Positions 11,292-24,709 are shown, counted from the first letter of the stretch. The stretch: 64,000 nucleotides of DNA from Bidens hawaiensis (GCA_021521415.1 JAIQDT010009110.1:25619-89618); one strand, 5' to 3'. Numbers and translations are program-made. Notes: a model not told the origin generated them from the letters alone.

Positions 11292-14200
11292 TCAAAATAA
11301 ATCACTAGCAAGTCTAAGCCCGATAGCATCTCTATGCAGATCATGCTTGTCCTGAGTCATCGGCTTAGTGAACGGGTTAGCTAGATTTTGATTCGTGTCT
11401 ACTTTGCTTATCACGATGTCACCTCGTTCCAATATTTCCCGAATAAGATGGAACTTCCTTAGAATGTGCTTGGTTCTGTGATGAGACCTTGGCTCTTTGG
11501 CTTGAGCAATAGCACCTGTGTTATCACAGAATATCTCGATTGGTTTGTGAATACTCGGAACCACATCGAGATCGGTGATGAACTTCTTCATCCAAGCAGT
11601 ATATATTCGGATTCGGTGGTAGAATCCGCTACTACACTCTGCTTGGAGCTCTTCCAATAAATAGCTCCTCTATTGAGAGTGAAAATGAAACCCGACTGTG
11701 AGCGAGAATCATCTCAGTCAGTCTGGAAGCTAGCATCAGTGTAACACTTTACAGTGAGCTCCTCTTCCACTCCCCAAACACCAAGAACATGTCTTTGGTC
11801 CTATTCAAGTACCTTAGAATGTTCTTCACAGCAGTCCAATGGGCAATGCCAGGACTCTGTTGAAAACGACTGGTCATGCTCAAGGCATACGAGACGTTAG
11901 GTCTAGTACATAACATAGCATACATGATAGAGCCAACCGCAGAAGCATATGGAATTGCTTGCATACGTTTAGATTCAATGTCCGTTGCCGGAGATTGCGA
12001 TTTGCTCAACATGGTTCCCTTAGTCATTGGAACAGCTCCTTTCTTGGAGTTTTCCATTGAGAAGCATGCCATCACTTTGTCTATGTAAGTACTTTGACTA
12101 AGCCCTAGAATCCGCTTAGATCTATCTCTATAGATCTTTATTCCCAGAATATAAGCGGCTTCTCCAAGATCTTTCATTGCAAAACAAAATTCCAACCATA
12201 GCTTAACTTGTTTAAGCATAGGAATGTCGCTTCCAATGATCAGTATATCATCCACATACAAGATGAGGAATGATATAGTGCTCCCACTAGCCTTTCTGTA
12301 AACACAAGGTTCATCTTCGTTTTTGACAAAACCAAACTCTTTGATTTTCTCGTCAAAGTGAAGATTCCAGCTTCGAGATGCCTGCTTAAGTCCATAAATG
12401 GACTTGTTCAATTTGCAAACCTTATTAGGATATTTTGGATCGACAAAACCTTCAGGCTGAACCATATAGACATCTTCAGAAAGATGTCCATTAAGGAAAG
12501 CGGTTTTGACATCCATTTGCCATATCTCATAATCATAGTATGCAGCAATGACAAGCAATATCCTAATTGACTTAGTCATAGCAACGGGCGAAAAAGTTTC
12601 ATCATAGTCAACACCTTGAGTTTGAGTGAAACCTTTCGCGACTAGCCGTGCTTTGTAGGTTTGCACATTTCCATGCATGTCGGTTTTCTTCTTGAAAATC
12701 CATTTGCTCCCTACTGCCCGACAATCGGGGGGTAGCTCAACCAAGTTCCAAACTTGGTTATCATGCATGGACTGCATCTCAGCATTCATGGCATCTTGCC
12801 ATTTCTTGGATTTCGGATCCAAGATAGCAGACTTGTAGTTAGTAGGCTCGTCCCCAGATTCGGCTACTAATAAGACTTCGGCACCATTTAGATGACATAA
12901 GTATCTAGAATTTGGTACGGGAGTCCTACTACTTCTGCGAACGCTTGCGTTCACGTCTGATGTATCAGCAACAACAACTTGTTGATCAGACTCTCCAACT
13001 TCCTCAGCAGTTGGTTGTGGTTCTTGAATTTCTTCAAGATCGACAATGTTACTTCTAGTTCCTTGACTAAGAAATTCTTCTTCAAGGAAGTAGCCCTTCC
13101 TCCTGACAGAAATCGTATTTGTATCAGGATGAAATAAGTAATAACCGCTCTTGTAGTAGTATCCGACAAAAATAACTTTTTCGCCGCGGGGATCAAGTTT
13201 GTCATCAGACTCACTTGTGATATAAGCATCACATCCCCATACTCTAAGATAAGACAATTTGGGTTTCTTTCCCTTATGCCATATCTCATATGGTGTTTTG
13301 TCTATCTTCTTAGTTGGAGCTAGATTGACAATGCCGGCGGGGGTCATAAGGGCGTAACCCCAAAAGAAGTGATGCAAGTTAGTTCTACACATCATCGATC
13401 GAACCATGTTTAGCAAAGTTCGATTTCTCCTCTCACTCACGCCATTAAGTTGGGGTGTGCCAGGTGGAGTGAGCTGTGAAACAATTCCATGCTCTTTTAG
13501 ATGAGTGATGAACTTTGTGCTGAGATACTCTCCACCTCGATCTGATCGAAGTATCTTAATGGTTTTATCAATTTGTTTTTCCACTTCGCTTTGAAACTCT
13601 TTGAACTTTTCAAAAGTTTCGTGCTTGTGTTTCATAAGATACACATAAGCGTATCGACTATAATCGTCGATAAAAGAAACGAAGTATCTTTCATGGTTTC
13701 TAGTCATGGTTCTGAAAGGTCCACATACATCAGTATGTATGAGTCCTAACAGATCACTTGCTCGTTCACTTTTATTAGTGAAGGAGTCTTTGGCGAGTTT
13801 GCCAGCTAAGCAAGATTCACAAGTGTTAAAAGAGTCCGGTCCTGTGTATTCAAGAATACCTTCGGATTGGAGCCTTTTAACTCTTGCCTTGCTTATGTGG
13901 CCAAGTCGGCAATGCCATAGAAAAGTATCATTGACACTAGTCTTGATACGTTTTGAAAGATGATATACGTTATTGTCAGGTTGAACATCAATCTCATAAA
14001 TACCATTTCGAGGTTTAGCCTCAAAATAAAAGATGTCATTTAAGTAAGCAGAAATAGCCATGCCATTAAAAACATACTTAAATCCTTGTTCAAATAACAA
14101 CGAAACTGAAATGATGTTTCTGGTCAAGCCAGGAACATACAAACAATTATTTAAAGGAAAAACTAGGCCAGATGGACAAGTAAAATGAAATAGTCCAGTT

Positions 14201-15252
14201 GCCAGAACTGGTACTCTCTTCCCATCTCCAACGATGAGTTCCATGTTGCCTTTATTCAGTTTCCTCCACTTCTCAGGCTCCTGCAAGACATTAACGATGT
14301 GGTAACCACATCCGGTATCAAATACCCATGTGTTGCTAGAGACAGTGAAAAGTTCAATAACGTATATGGAAATACCTCCAGAAGAGCCTTCACCATTGGC
14401 TCTCTTCTTTCTGATCTCAGCAAGGTGCTCGGGGCAGTTTCTCATCCAGTGCCCCATTTGGTTGCATTTGAAGCACTTGCGCTCCTTAAAAGGCGGCGGC
14501 TTTTTCTTTGCAACCACCTTGTTAGTGTTGGTGGCAACATGGGCAGCAACAGTAACTTTCTTCTTGCCTTTTCCCTTAAAACCCCGATTATTTGGTTTTG
14601 GCTTCTTGACACCAGCAGATCGTATCATCAGAACTTGATTGGTCCTAGAAGGAATGTTCATCTCAGCCGTCTTGAGCATGTTATGAAGCTCCGGCACTGT
14701 CTTCACCCAACCATTCATGTTGAAATTCATTACGAACTGGTCGTATGAGTTGGGGAGAGAGTTGAGAATTAAATCCGATGCCATCTCATCGGGCATGGGA
14801 TAATCAAGTTTCTTGAGCCGATCGATGTGCCCCTTCATCTTTAGAACATGAGCACTGACGGGAGACCCCTCTGCCATCTTGCAACTGATGAGTTGTTTCA
14901 TGGTGTCGAAACGTTATTGACGGGCTTGTTTCTGGAACATGCCCTTGAGTTGCTCAAGCATCTCATAGGCACCAAAGTCTTCCAAGCCTTTAGCAAGCTC
15001 AGAAGTCATGGTGGCTAGCATAATACAGGAGACCTCAGCCGAGTCATCCTTATGCTTGTCAAGAACTTTTCGTGCAGCGGCTGTGTTGTTTTCAGGCTCG
15101 GTTGGAACAGGTCCATCGAGAACATACAGGCGCTTTGCCATGGTGAGAACAAGTCTTAAGTTGCGGTGCCATTCGATGAAGTTGGTACCATTCAGTTTAT
15201 CCTTCTCAAGGATAGTCTTAAGGGCGTAGGGTGAAATTTCGTTTGACGACAT
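11292..15252 (-). pseudogene. Copia A gag-pol polyprotein, broken
   Basis: The start Met at 15252 opens gag (MSSNEISPYALK). The frame is cut by an in-frame TAA at 14914-14916 and then runs open to 11749. Domains in order: gag; CCHC zinc knuckle (C-x2-C-x4-H-x4-C, near 14440-14485); aspartic protease with WVFDTGCG (about 14310-14330); GAG-pre-integrase HCRLGH; integrase with DVCGPF, FIDDYSRY and NGVSERRNR supplying the D, D and E residues; reverse transcriptase with KARLVAKGF and YVDDILIIG. Near 11755 an indel shifts the frame inside RNase H, where CYTDASFQ is followed by a stop. About 25 bp are missing near 11595, and the final block (CDNTGA, then HILRKFH) ends at 11292. It cannot make a complete polyprotein. 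Confidence 0.93.
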
Positions 15253-16616
15253 CTGATTAATTAAGCAAAAGTAAATTTAATTAGTATTTTCGACGTTGTA
15301 GTCCTATTATTAATGACCCAATAACATTAATTAATTAGGAGTATGAGAATCTGGCTTCCAGTTATTAAAGGCAGCTGTAGCACACAACATTAATAAGTGG
15401 TTAGGCAGACTGACAACGATTGCCAATTGTGAATAGAGCACAAATCTCGGTTATGAGGCCTATAGAGACAACGATTGTCTGTATAGATACGTTTAGCCTC
15501 ATCTTTGCCCATTTTAAGTCTCCAGACAGCTTTAGCACGTAACAGGAGAGTAAAATAATCGTTGTCCTAGTACCGTGACATGTGAAAGGGCCGGATGTGT
15601 CAACGAAGCACTTTCACCTTGATGGGATAGGCTAGAAAAACAAGTACGGTGCTGTAGCTCCAAACACTCGAAATTTCGCAGTATGCATCAAGTGTGACTT
15701 GTAGTAGGATTGGCATAAACTATTGGTTTTAAATTGGGATTAATTTTAAAATTAACCAAATAGAGTAAAAGTCAATTTTTACTGTATTTATTATCGGGAC
15801 GAATAGATGAACCCTTTCATCTCTCAGGACACTTAGTTTTAGACAACCTATTAAAAACTAAGTTTGTCGCGATATGACTAACCAATTTTAAGTTAAAATA
15901 ACTTATTAGTTTTGGAAATCAAAACGATTTTAATTTGCAAAACAAAATCGGTTAAAAAAATGTTTATTTTCCAATTTATTTGGTATTAGGTCGGTGATAT
16001 TATAATCCTATTATAAACAATCCAAGCAACCACAAATAGCAAATAACAATAATATGTAAATCCTTATGGCCAAAAGGTGATCGGTCTCGCTAGAGCCAAT
16101 TAGGGAGACCGATCGGGTCAAGGGGTTCACAACACAAACAACCACAAGGATGGACTTCTCCGTGCATCCCGTCGTCTTGTCCGAACTCCCACTAACTCCA
16201 AGATGTCCATGAGCTCGTCCTCGGTTATCTTCGCGTCTTCTTAATTACAAATTTATAAACTAACAACAATATGTCATATTACAAATTTGAACCATCTTTA
16301 TGGCCAAAAGAAAACCGAAAATTAAATAATAACCTTTTTACAACTTTTGAACCAACCGTATGGCCAAAACAAGCTCAAACACCAAACACAACCAATCAAT
16401 CACATAGGTCGGGGCCGGATTTACATATTCACAATAAACGAATTTCGGGTCGTTTTGACTTGGTCAAATAAAATAAACAAAACTTTGACCAATCCAAAAT
16501 CACCCGAAAAAAAATCTAGATCTATAAACTTTAAACGATTTAAAGTTTAAGATGTAGATCCGGTTTTAAACGAACCGGGATAGACTCGTACGTTGTAACC
16601 GCGGCTCTGATACCAC
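15253..16616 (-). other. Copia A 5' leader
   Basis: The stretch of 1.36 kb between primer-binding site and gag start, in minus orientation. No protein recognised. Its first 310 bp are duplicated at 9202-9511. Confidence 0.75.
16599..16615 (-). other. Copia A primer-binding site
   Basis: TGGTATCAGAGCCGCGG on the minus strand, one base inside the 5' LTR. TGGTATCAGAGC is complementary to the 3' end of plant initiator methionine tRNA, which primes minus-strand synthesis. Confidence 0.9.
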
Positions 16617-17541
16617 TGTTGGGTTCCAACGGTGGTCCGAGACAAAAACGGTTAAACTATTTGAACCCGTTTTAGTTAATATTTCGTTTCGATAATTATT
16701 ATTTTCATATTAATAATCAAACTCATAAACGAACTATAAAACGCAGCGGATAAAAACGAGTATACGAACCATAAACGGAAACCCGAACCCGGATCCGATT
16801 ACAACAATACGAGTATGAATAAACGAGTAAATAAACAACCATAGTTAAGATTTGTCGATATACCTCGGTTATACACTAACCGGGAAGACACCTAGGGGTT
16901 AACAAGGAGAGCTAGATGACACAATAGACACCCAAACAAAATCCGGCGGCGGCGGCAGATTCCGATGGGTTGTTTAGCGACAGCAGTTGAGGACAAGAAC
17001 GGGCAGCAACACACGGCAGCACAGCAACAGAAATCAGCAGCAAACAGTCACCGGAAAGCCGGGTTTACCGGAGTTGCAGGTTCGCCGGAACTGCAGCTTC
17101 GCCGGAAAAACGCGGGTGGTGTTTTGGCAGCACCGGAGCTAGGTTAGAGTTGCGATGAAGCTTGTGGTGACTGGAGTATGATAAGTAATGGCTGTGTGAT
17201 GTATGCGGTGGCCGGAAAGTTCTCGCCGGAAAACCGGTGGCCGGAAAACGGCGCCGGTTTAAGTGGGCAGCTACGGTTGCTTTTGTTTTAAGGTTGTTAT
17301 AAAATAATAATATCTTATTATATATATAGTATTATTATTAGGGTATTATCCAAGTTAACCAATTGGGCTTGTGCCCAATTAACAAACAAAGCCTAGTCCA
17401 TAACCCTGTCCATTATTTTATGTGTCGGGCCTAATTAACCTTTAAGTAGGCCTTTATCTCGTTACCCCCAGTGTAACTCTGTCCGGGTCACGTTCGGGTC
17501 GGTCACGTTGACTTGACCCGAAACGTCCATAAAATCCAACA
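16617..17541 (-). repeat. Copia A 5' LTR (925 bp)
   Basis: In minus orientation it starts TGTTGGATTTTATGG and ends GGAACCCAACA, giving the TGTTGG/CCAACA inverted termini. It lies 136 bp beyond the stop codon of the TPR gene, on the same strand, so the host transcript may terminate in or read into it (inference). Confidence 0.92.
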
Positions 17542-17676
17542 AATCTACATAATTAATAATTAGCTTCACATAGTTACTAACCCTTAACAACTTATTGTTA
17601 ATCTATCCATATATACTTAAAGGTGCATATCAATTAATACATGCCTAATGAGATCCATCAGCAGGTTGATTAAAAC

Positions 17677-18988
17677 TTAGAAAGCTGCTAACAATGCTTG
17701 AGATGCACAAACCGACGCCTTCGATCCAGATTCTTCATCTTCATCTTCGTCCGCTTCCCACATAAACTGCGCGTATGATCCCATCACCATACTGTCATTA
17801 AGTCACAATTAGTCAGTTACAGATCAATTTAATCAGGGTTAATTCGACGATATGTAACATACCAATCATCCGGAGAAGCGATAACTGCCTGATCAAAATA
17901 AGATTGTGCTCGCTCTTCGTTTCGTTGCATATCCCAGATTAGTTTCCCATACAATGATAGAAGCTCTCCGTCTCCAGGATTTGCTAGTATCGCTCTTGCG
18001 TAATATTCTTCGGCTTTTACAGTATCTCCTTCTACCTAAATTCATCGTATTAGTCTACTCGCCCTGTCTAGTTTCTTGCTAGCCGGGTTTATTTTAATTA
18101 AATTTTAGTCGGTATATTATCTCCTTCTACCTATATTTACCATATTAAATGACTCGTCATGTCTAGTTTCTTACCATCCGGGTAGGCCTGTAAATGAATA
18201 AAACGTTCGGTGAATTGTTCGTGAACCGTCAGGCAGAAAGTTCGTTTATGTTTATTTAATAAACGAACGAGCATGTGCAAAAAGTTTATGTTCGCTTAAT
18301 TAAAAGAACAGACATGAACACATGTTCCGTTTGTTCGTTCATTTATGTTCATGAACGTTTGTATATGTTTGTTTGTGTTCATTTAAGTAGATTAATATAT
18401 GTTCAATTATGTTTGTATTCATTAGGCATATATTTAACTAGATTTAAAATAAACGAACACGAACATTTTCAATTTTTAAACAAATGGGCAAGAACACCAA
18501 ATATTTGTTCGATTAAGTGTTCATGTTCGTTAAAATTACATGAACACAAACATTCCCTTGTTCGTGTTCGTGTTCGTTTGGTTCATTTACAGGCCTACAT
18601 CCGGATTTATATTAAAACTTTAGCTGTTATAAAAATAAAATCTACAATTTTAAGGATTAGTTATCAAAACTGATCAAACTATATATACCTCATGCAAGAA
18701 CTTGCTGTAGTTTCTGAGTAGAAGAGGATTATTAGGGTGGTCTGTCTTCAGCATTTTCTGATAATGCGCCCCAATCTTGTTCAATTCGTTATTCGGTAAA
18801 CTTTTGGGAAAGGTTTGTGATCCGGCACGGATTGATCTTAACCTAATAATCGCCCGAGGCTCAGATATAGCTCTGCTGATACTCGGGCGATTATTGTTCA
18901 CTTCCGGTTTCTGAGAACTGGAAAAGCGACCGGGTAACATGGATGAATAAATCGGGCCAGAACCGGTACGGGAAAGAACAGATTCCAT
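17677..18988 (-). CDS. Tetratricopeptide repeat-like protein, three exons
   Basis: Exons on the minus strand: 18689-18988, 17863-18035 and 17677-17791. They join to 588 nt (195 residues plus TAA) with GT-AG introns, and the frame is preserved across both junctions. The N-terminal 65 residues are Ser-, Arg- and Pro-rich. From about residue 70 there are three TPR-like helix pairs (GAHYQKMLKTDHPNNP; KAEEYYARAILANPGDGE; RAQSYFDQAVIASPDD). The tail is acidic (EADEDEDEE). Plants have a family of small TPR-like superfamily proteins of this shape, mostly uncharacterised. TPRs bind partner proteins; the partner is unknown here. A hAT MITE sits in intron 1. The start is the first Met of the open exon. 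Confidence 0.9.
18183..18597. mobile_element. hAT MITE in intron 1 of the TPR gene
   Basis: A 415-bp element beginning TAGGCCTGTAAATGAA and ending with its reverse complement, flanked by catccggg (18175-18182) and catccgga (18598-18605), an 8-bp duplication with one mismatch. The interior is rich in ttcg and cgaac tracts that pair between halves. It resembles the element at 22961-26702 (TAGGGTTGTAAACGAA ends). It does not touch the splice sites. Confidence 0.88.
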
Positions 18989-21263
18989 TTTCTTTTAAAT
19001 TATTGTTACAAGTTTGAGGTTTGTGTGTGTGTGAGGTTTATGGGGTAGAATGATTGGAAAGTGCAGTGTTTGTATATGTATGTACAAGGATTACGTGTAG
19101 GGAGATGAACGTGAGAGCACATGCGCATGCAGTCACCGTATAATTTGACAAATTCACTTGACTTTAAAATAAAAATTATTAATCTAGTTAGTTATTGACA
19201 GGTTTCTTATTATGTCGCAGTAGATTCATACAATCATACATGGTGCAATAATTCAATGTATGGCGTGACAAATGTATATTGTAACTTAGAGGTTCTTAAA
19301 GCTTATTTTTTAAATGTGTTTAGTTTAAGAAAAGTATTTTTGTAAAATGAAGTTGGTACTTGGGACAGATGCAACGTTTATGAAGAAAGCTCTTGAAGGG
19401 AGTCACATGTTCCCATCTTAAATCATTGATTCCTTCCTACTACATTTAGACTACTAAAGACTGAAAAACATAAAGGGGAGATGCATGAATTAGAGGGTCA
19501 AAAGTCAACCATAAAAAAAAAGAACAAAAAATAATTCATATAATTAGGTTTATTCTTCTTTTTATTTCTTTTTAGTTAAACAAGTAAAGAATCTTAAATT
19601 TTGACAAATTTGGTTAAAGGCGTCGCTCCCATTCAAGAGGCGAGGTTTTCTAATCGCCCACCATCTATTTTCTTCTTACTTAGGCAATGTGTTATGGGTG
19701 TATGAAAGACGCTAATTAGGGGTTCAGGCAGAGCCATCAAACAATGACATGGAGCATTTGTTGCAGGTGAGAGTAGAGCAGACGTCACGCAACACACGAT
19801 TATTAGAAAAAACGAAGGTGTGTCGGGGAAGGAGGATGGTGTGGTGGAGCGGGAAAGGCCAAAAGACAACGTTGGTGGCTTGCGGTGGAACAGTATGTCT
19901 CGCTAGTTTACGCTAGCTCGGCCTTATGCAGTTAAGGCGTCCCTTGAAGATGAGTTACCACTAGTGCATGTGTTAAATGCACTTACAAACTTGTCCAGTC
20001 TGTCACATTAAATTTCTATAAATGTATCAAAAACCCTCAGTTTCTTCACAATCCTACAAACATTCTTACTAGTACTTACATTTCCACATAATCATAATTT
20101 TTTACATTTTATTTTTGATACTGAAATTCGTTTTATCCTAATCCATTTTCTATTTTTGTATTGTTATAATATTAACTTAATCAGACCAAAAGTTAAATTA
20201 TTAAAACTAAAAATAAAAAGATACAACAATTGAATTTTAAGTATATTTTCAGCCCTAATCATCAATGACAAAACTTGGAATAAATCACTGGGGTAGCCAA
20301 AAGTATTTAGCGGTAACCTGACTCAATATTTATAAAAATTTTCATACGAAATCGTAAAATTTTACACTATTAAACGAAAAAACAGGGGTGACTATGGGAC
20401 ACCATGGGCACCTCATAAGCTACACCTCTGCTAATCATAGCATCATTTCCTCATGATTGACTCGTGTTTCGAGATCCATGTGGATTGTATCGATAAAGAG
20501 TAATTCATTTTCTTTCATTTCGAGGTAAGTGTTCATTTGAGTTGAAAGTTGTAAACGCTTATGATTTAAGCATTATTGACATGGTTAACAACTCAATAAG
20601 CTCAGTTATTTTTCTTAGTAGATGGTTTCACCTTCGCATTCCCCTTGTTCCTCCCATTGGACGGGCATTGGCAGTTGAAGTGTTGAACATCGTCATCAAG
20701 AGGGATTCTTAGTCCTTAACTGAAAGAGGAATATTGTTGTTGAGGTCTAAAGTGTGTATGTTGGAAGTGATTGCGGTGCAGTCCCTCGTACTAGTTGTGT
20801 TTGTACATTTCGATGCCTGTGCACCATATATCCTTAGTGGTGTCGCCCACTCTTTATGGTCTTTCACAATGCACCAAACATTTTCGTATGCACATGATTG
20901 CTTACCTACATTTACAGGATCGACCATGTACTCCCCTTAGCCAATGCCATGATTTGGTCATCAGACATATCAAGCTTAAAGTTTAATTATTATTCAAATG
21001 AGTCTGATGACAACGTGTTAATTCAATGTGCAATATAAGTATTCAAATAGTCACATGGAATTTTCGTATATTGTTTGATTAACCAACTTCAGGCACAAAA
21101 TACGTTAATTCATACAAACTATCTTTTCCCTAGCTTAGTTAACTAAGATGCATTTAACAACTGCATAATATGCAATTAACCAAATCGTAGCCCGTCCATG
21201 ATTACATAAGAAGAATTATTCAATCATAAGAAACAAACTTTATCAAAAGATTACCTTTCAATA
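18989..21263. other. Intergenic region with TPR gene promoter side
   Basis: Immediately upstream of the TPR start (18989-19140) are GT-rich and AT-rich sequences that should hold its promoter; no clear TATA box is assigned. From 19150 to 21263 there are only short frames (60-78 codons) without domains. A possible hAT remnant lies at about 20285-20440. Confidence 0.45.
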
Positions 21264-21897
21264 TCTATATCTGTATCTATGCTATATATAATACACCAAA
21301 TAAGGGCAAATTAAGACACTTGATTTTAAGAGTTTTACAAGTGTTAATACATAAATTACATGTGTAATTAGGGTATACTTGTCTTTTAAACACAAATCAT
21401 CCAACTTACAAGTTTGCCCCCTCATCTTTAACCATATTCTTTTTTTAGTTTCAGTTTTAAACCAAATTCTCACCCACGATTTTTAAACGACAATAAGTTT
21501 TTCATACGTTAATATTTTTGTAAAATTATTGCACCAACCGTTAGTACCCATCTTTTGTCATCCAAAACCAAAACTAAACAATTGAAAATTGAAACCAAAC
21601 TGTTATTAATGGTCCGGTTCTGGTTTGGTTTGGTTTAACAGTTTAAACTTTTATAATAAAATTTGTTTAAAATGATTATTAATTTAACCGTATCATCAAT
21701 TCCAACCAAGTCAAAATATGATACTTGAAATGATAAAGAAAGTAAAAAACAACCGACTGAATGTAAAAAAACTCAGCGGTGAACCAAACGATTGACCGGT
21801 TCAAGGTTTTAAACCGAACCATTAACACTCATAATTATTACGTGATTAATAGGGTTCGCGTTTAAACATTCCCTGCATCGCGCGGACACTCGTCTAG
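21264..21897 (+). mobile_element. Non-autonomous Helitron
   Basis: The 5' end reads TCTATATCTGTATC, preceded by A. The 3' end reads gcatcgcgcggacactcgt then CTAG, followed by T. Plant Helitrons start TC, end CTRR shortly after a GC-rich hairpin, and insert between A and T. Here the hairpin is imperfect. No Rep/helicase gene, so non-autonomous. Confidence 0.6.
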
Positions 21898-22503
21898 TAT
21901 ATTTAGTAAAGCAAAGTAACTCTTGCGGTTTTTCCTTTCAGTTTTTCAGAGTCCACGGTTTCCCATCGAACCTAGAACTTATTAGAAGTGTAGAACTTCC
22001 AATTTATTTCCTTCATTTTTCTCTTGCGGTCGAATAGTCCAGGCCCAATATCCACTTAGTTGTAGCCAGCACAAATATTATCTTTTTAATTTTTAGCCCA
22101 GCCCAACTCTATGATGTTTAGTCCAAAGCCGAAACCAAATAATCGTTTTCTACATAAACTTGGACTAGTTTACGGATTTCGCTAATTATACTAATTATTC
22201 ATCGCACTTTGGACTAGTTACGGATTTCATCCTTTCAAGTTTCAACTAACTATTGCTAAAAATTCCATTCGCGTTTTAGATAATTGATGACTTTTCCTCG
22301 AACTGAAAAAAAAATATGTAATTTCCACAACTTTTTGTTTTCTTTTACTCTTTTACTTTATTTTACTTTCTTTTATTCCTTTTATCACTCTTGTATTTAT
22401 TAATTAGTTAAGTTTTTTTATTTTGTAAGAATAGATTCCTCGCAAATTTTTATTTTACTGTATACCTATTTTTATTTTTGTGGCGAAATTAATTACTTTT
22501 CTC

Positions 22504-22504
<1 letters not shown>
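21898..22504. other. AT-rich intergenic stretch
   Basis: No genes or matched repeats seen. Confidence 0.5.
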
Positions 22505-22579
<75 letters not shown>

Positions 22580-22590
22580 TATTATTATTT
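22505..22590. repeat. (ATT)n microsatellite
   Basis: About 27 ATT units with one or two interruptions at the right end. Confidence 0.95.
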
Positions 22591-22960
22591 TATGGGTCTA
22601 AACGAGCCAAAAGTAGCCGAGTTCGAACTCACTTAACTCAATCTCGGGTCATTTAACTTAAAAGTAGATATTGCTTTGTTTTCAATCAGTACAACCAACT
22701 TCTACCCTCCATCTTTCTCTCTCGATTTGACAAAACAATCGTCCACCAACCGTTGCTACCACACCGACACTGCTACATTGGCGCCAACGCCTAGCACCAC
22801 CACCATCACTACCTTACCTCCATGAAGCATAGTATTAAACCCTAATATATCTTTAAAGTTAAAATTATAGTTGATTTTGATATGTTGTTAGGGTTTATGT
22901 TAACTGTTACGAAAATAAGGTAAATGTATGTATATATGTGTTTTATGTACAACGTATATG
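22591..22960. other. Short intergenic stretch before the hAT composite
   Basis: Holds a Cys-, Thr- and Pro-coding-like cacc-rich patch at 22730-22810 with no open frame of note, then AT-rich DNA ending in the hAT target site. Confidence 0.4.
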
Positions 22961-23522
22961 TAGGGTTGTAAACGAAGGGAACTGAACGAAGCCTTGTTCA
23001 TGTTCATTCGCTTAGCCTTAAACTAGTTCATGAACGCTAACCAAATCAAAAATCTTGTTACTTTTCGTTTATTAAGGAATTGAACTTGTTCACGACAGTT
23101 CTGTACTGTTTAAGAAAAAAAACCACATTCTTATTTTAAAACATTAGACCGAATCACCTTTAAAAAATATTAGGCATAATCAAATATAAAGTTAGGTACT
23201 CAAGATAATAATAATCATAAGAATAATCATCCCTAATCGATGGTATTATTCTGATAATGTCAGCGAAGTATGAGTTAGATTGTTAGTTAAAAGCAAGTCT
23301 TGTAAAACAAATCATTAGACCCATCGCTACGGGGCGCCCTTCAGGGATGTTTTGGGCGTCGTGGGCGCCGAACAACGGCGTGGGCGCCGAACAACGGCGT
23401 GGGCGCGGACCAACCAAGGGCACCGATGGATTAGGCAATGCAACGGCCGGCGCGGTGAGTGAATTTGTGTGGGCCCCCCTCCCCTTCAACGGCTCTTTTG
23501 AACGTTATATATATATATATAT

Positions 23523-24709
23523 AGGGGATGGTTCAAGAGAGAAATGAAATTACTGCGAGAAATGAATATAGGCCACTAGTTTTATTTTAGTTTTAGAAGC
23601 TTCAAGATTAATTAAGAAATTATAAATGCATATCTCTCTTCAATTAATATATCTATTAAATTAATATAACTAATCAAATTATTATAATTGAAAAATATTA
23701 AGAATTAATTTATTTTCTATCCAAATTTTTATCCTACACAAGTACAATTATCCTACACAAGTACAATTTATTCATATGTTAAAATTTCTTTCTATCCAAA
23801 TTTCTTCCAACTCAATATATAAATATTCATCAACACGTAGTTACATTGTGATAAATAATATAAAAAACTGTTTTAAATGTGTTAGCATTAAATATCAACA
23901 AAAAAAATACAACATACACAAAAATATATAGCCTACACTTGTTCTGAGAATAAGAAAACATATAACATACACACAAAATTCATAATCAATAAAATACACA
24001 CGCACACGAAAACATATAACATACACATGAAAACTGTATCCTGCACAAATACAATTTATTCATACATTAAAAAAAATTTCTATTTAAAATCAATTTCTTA
24101 CAACTCAACTTATTAGTATCCATCGACACGTAGTTACATTGTGATGAATAATATAAAAACCTAGTTTTGCATTAACTGTGAAATATACAACCTACACAAT
24201 AACATATAACCCACACTTGTTCTAAAATTAAGAAAACATAACCTACACACGAAAAACATATAACCTACACATGTGTAGGATATGTGTATATTTGTGTAGT
24301 TTATATAATTGTTGATGTCGAATTTAATATGTAAGTTATATGATTTTTTGTATATTGTACGTTTTTATTGCTCAAAACAAGTGTAGATTATATAATTTTA
24401 TGAAGATTGTATATTTATTGTTTATATTTAATGAACACATTTGTATGAATTTTTTATTATTATTTATAAAAACAAAATTAGTGTTTTTTCTTTTTAATTA
24501 TTTTAGTTAAATTATGTAGATATATTAATTAGAAAGAGATTATTATGGTTATATTAGTTGTATTAATTGGAGAGAGTGTGTACATTTATTGTTGCATTTA
24601 TATATTTTTCATTTATATTTAAACTTTTAAAACCTAAAATAAAACTAGTGCCTTATATTCATTTCTCGCATTTCTTGCAGTAATTTCATTTCTTTCTTGA
24701 ACTTAAACA
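23523..24709. mobile_element. TIR element nested in the Harbinger (superfamily unassigned)
   Basis: About 80 bp at the left end (from 23530, ttcaagagagaaatgaaatt, then tagttttattttag) recur inverted at the right end (24627-24709). Both ends sit in TA repeats, so the target duplication cannot be read. Inside are AT-rich sequences with repeated cctacac-type motifs and no gene. It may belong to a Mutator-like family, but I cannot show it. Confidence 0.6.

Larger units (their letters stand above)
9512..17541 (-). mobile_element. Ty1/copia retrotransposon A, full structure
   Basis: Two LTRs (9512-10446 and 16617-17541) bound a 6.2-kb interior in minus orientation, with primer-binding site, gag-pol frame in copia order (gag, protease, integrase, reverse transcriptase, RNase H) and a polypurine tract. 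The LTRs differ by about a dozen substitutions and two small indels over roughly 920 bp, suggesting a recent insertion. The coding region is nonetheless broken (see 11292-15252). Past the right end the flank reads aatct; no matching duplication sits at the left end because leader sequence continues there. Confidence 0.95.
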
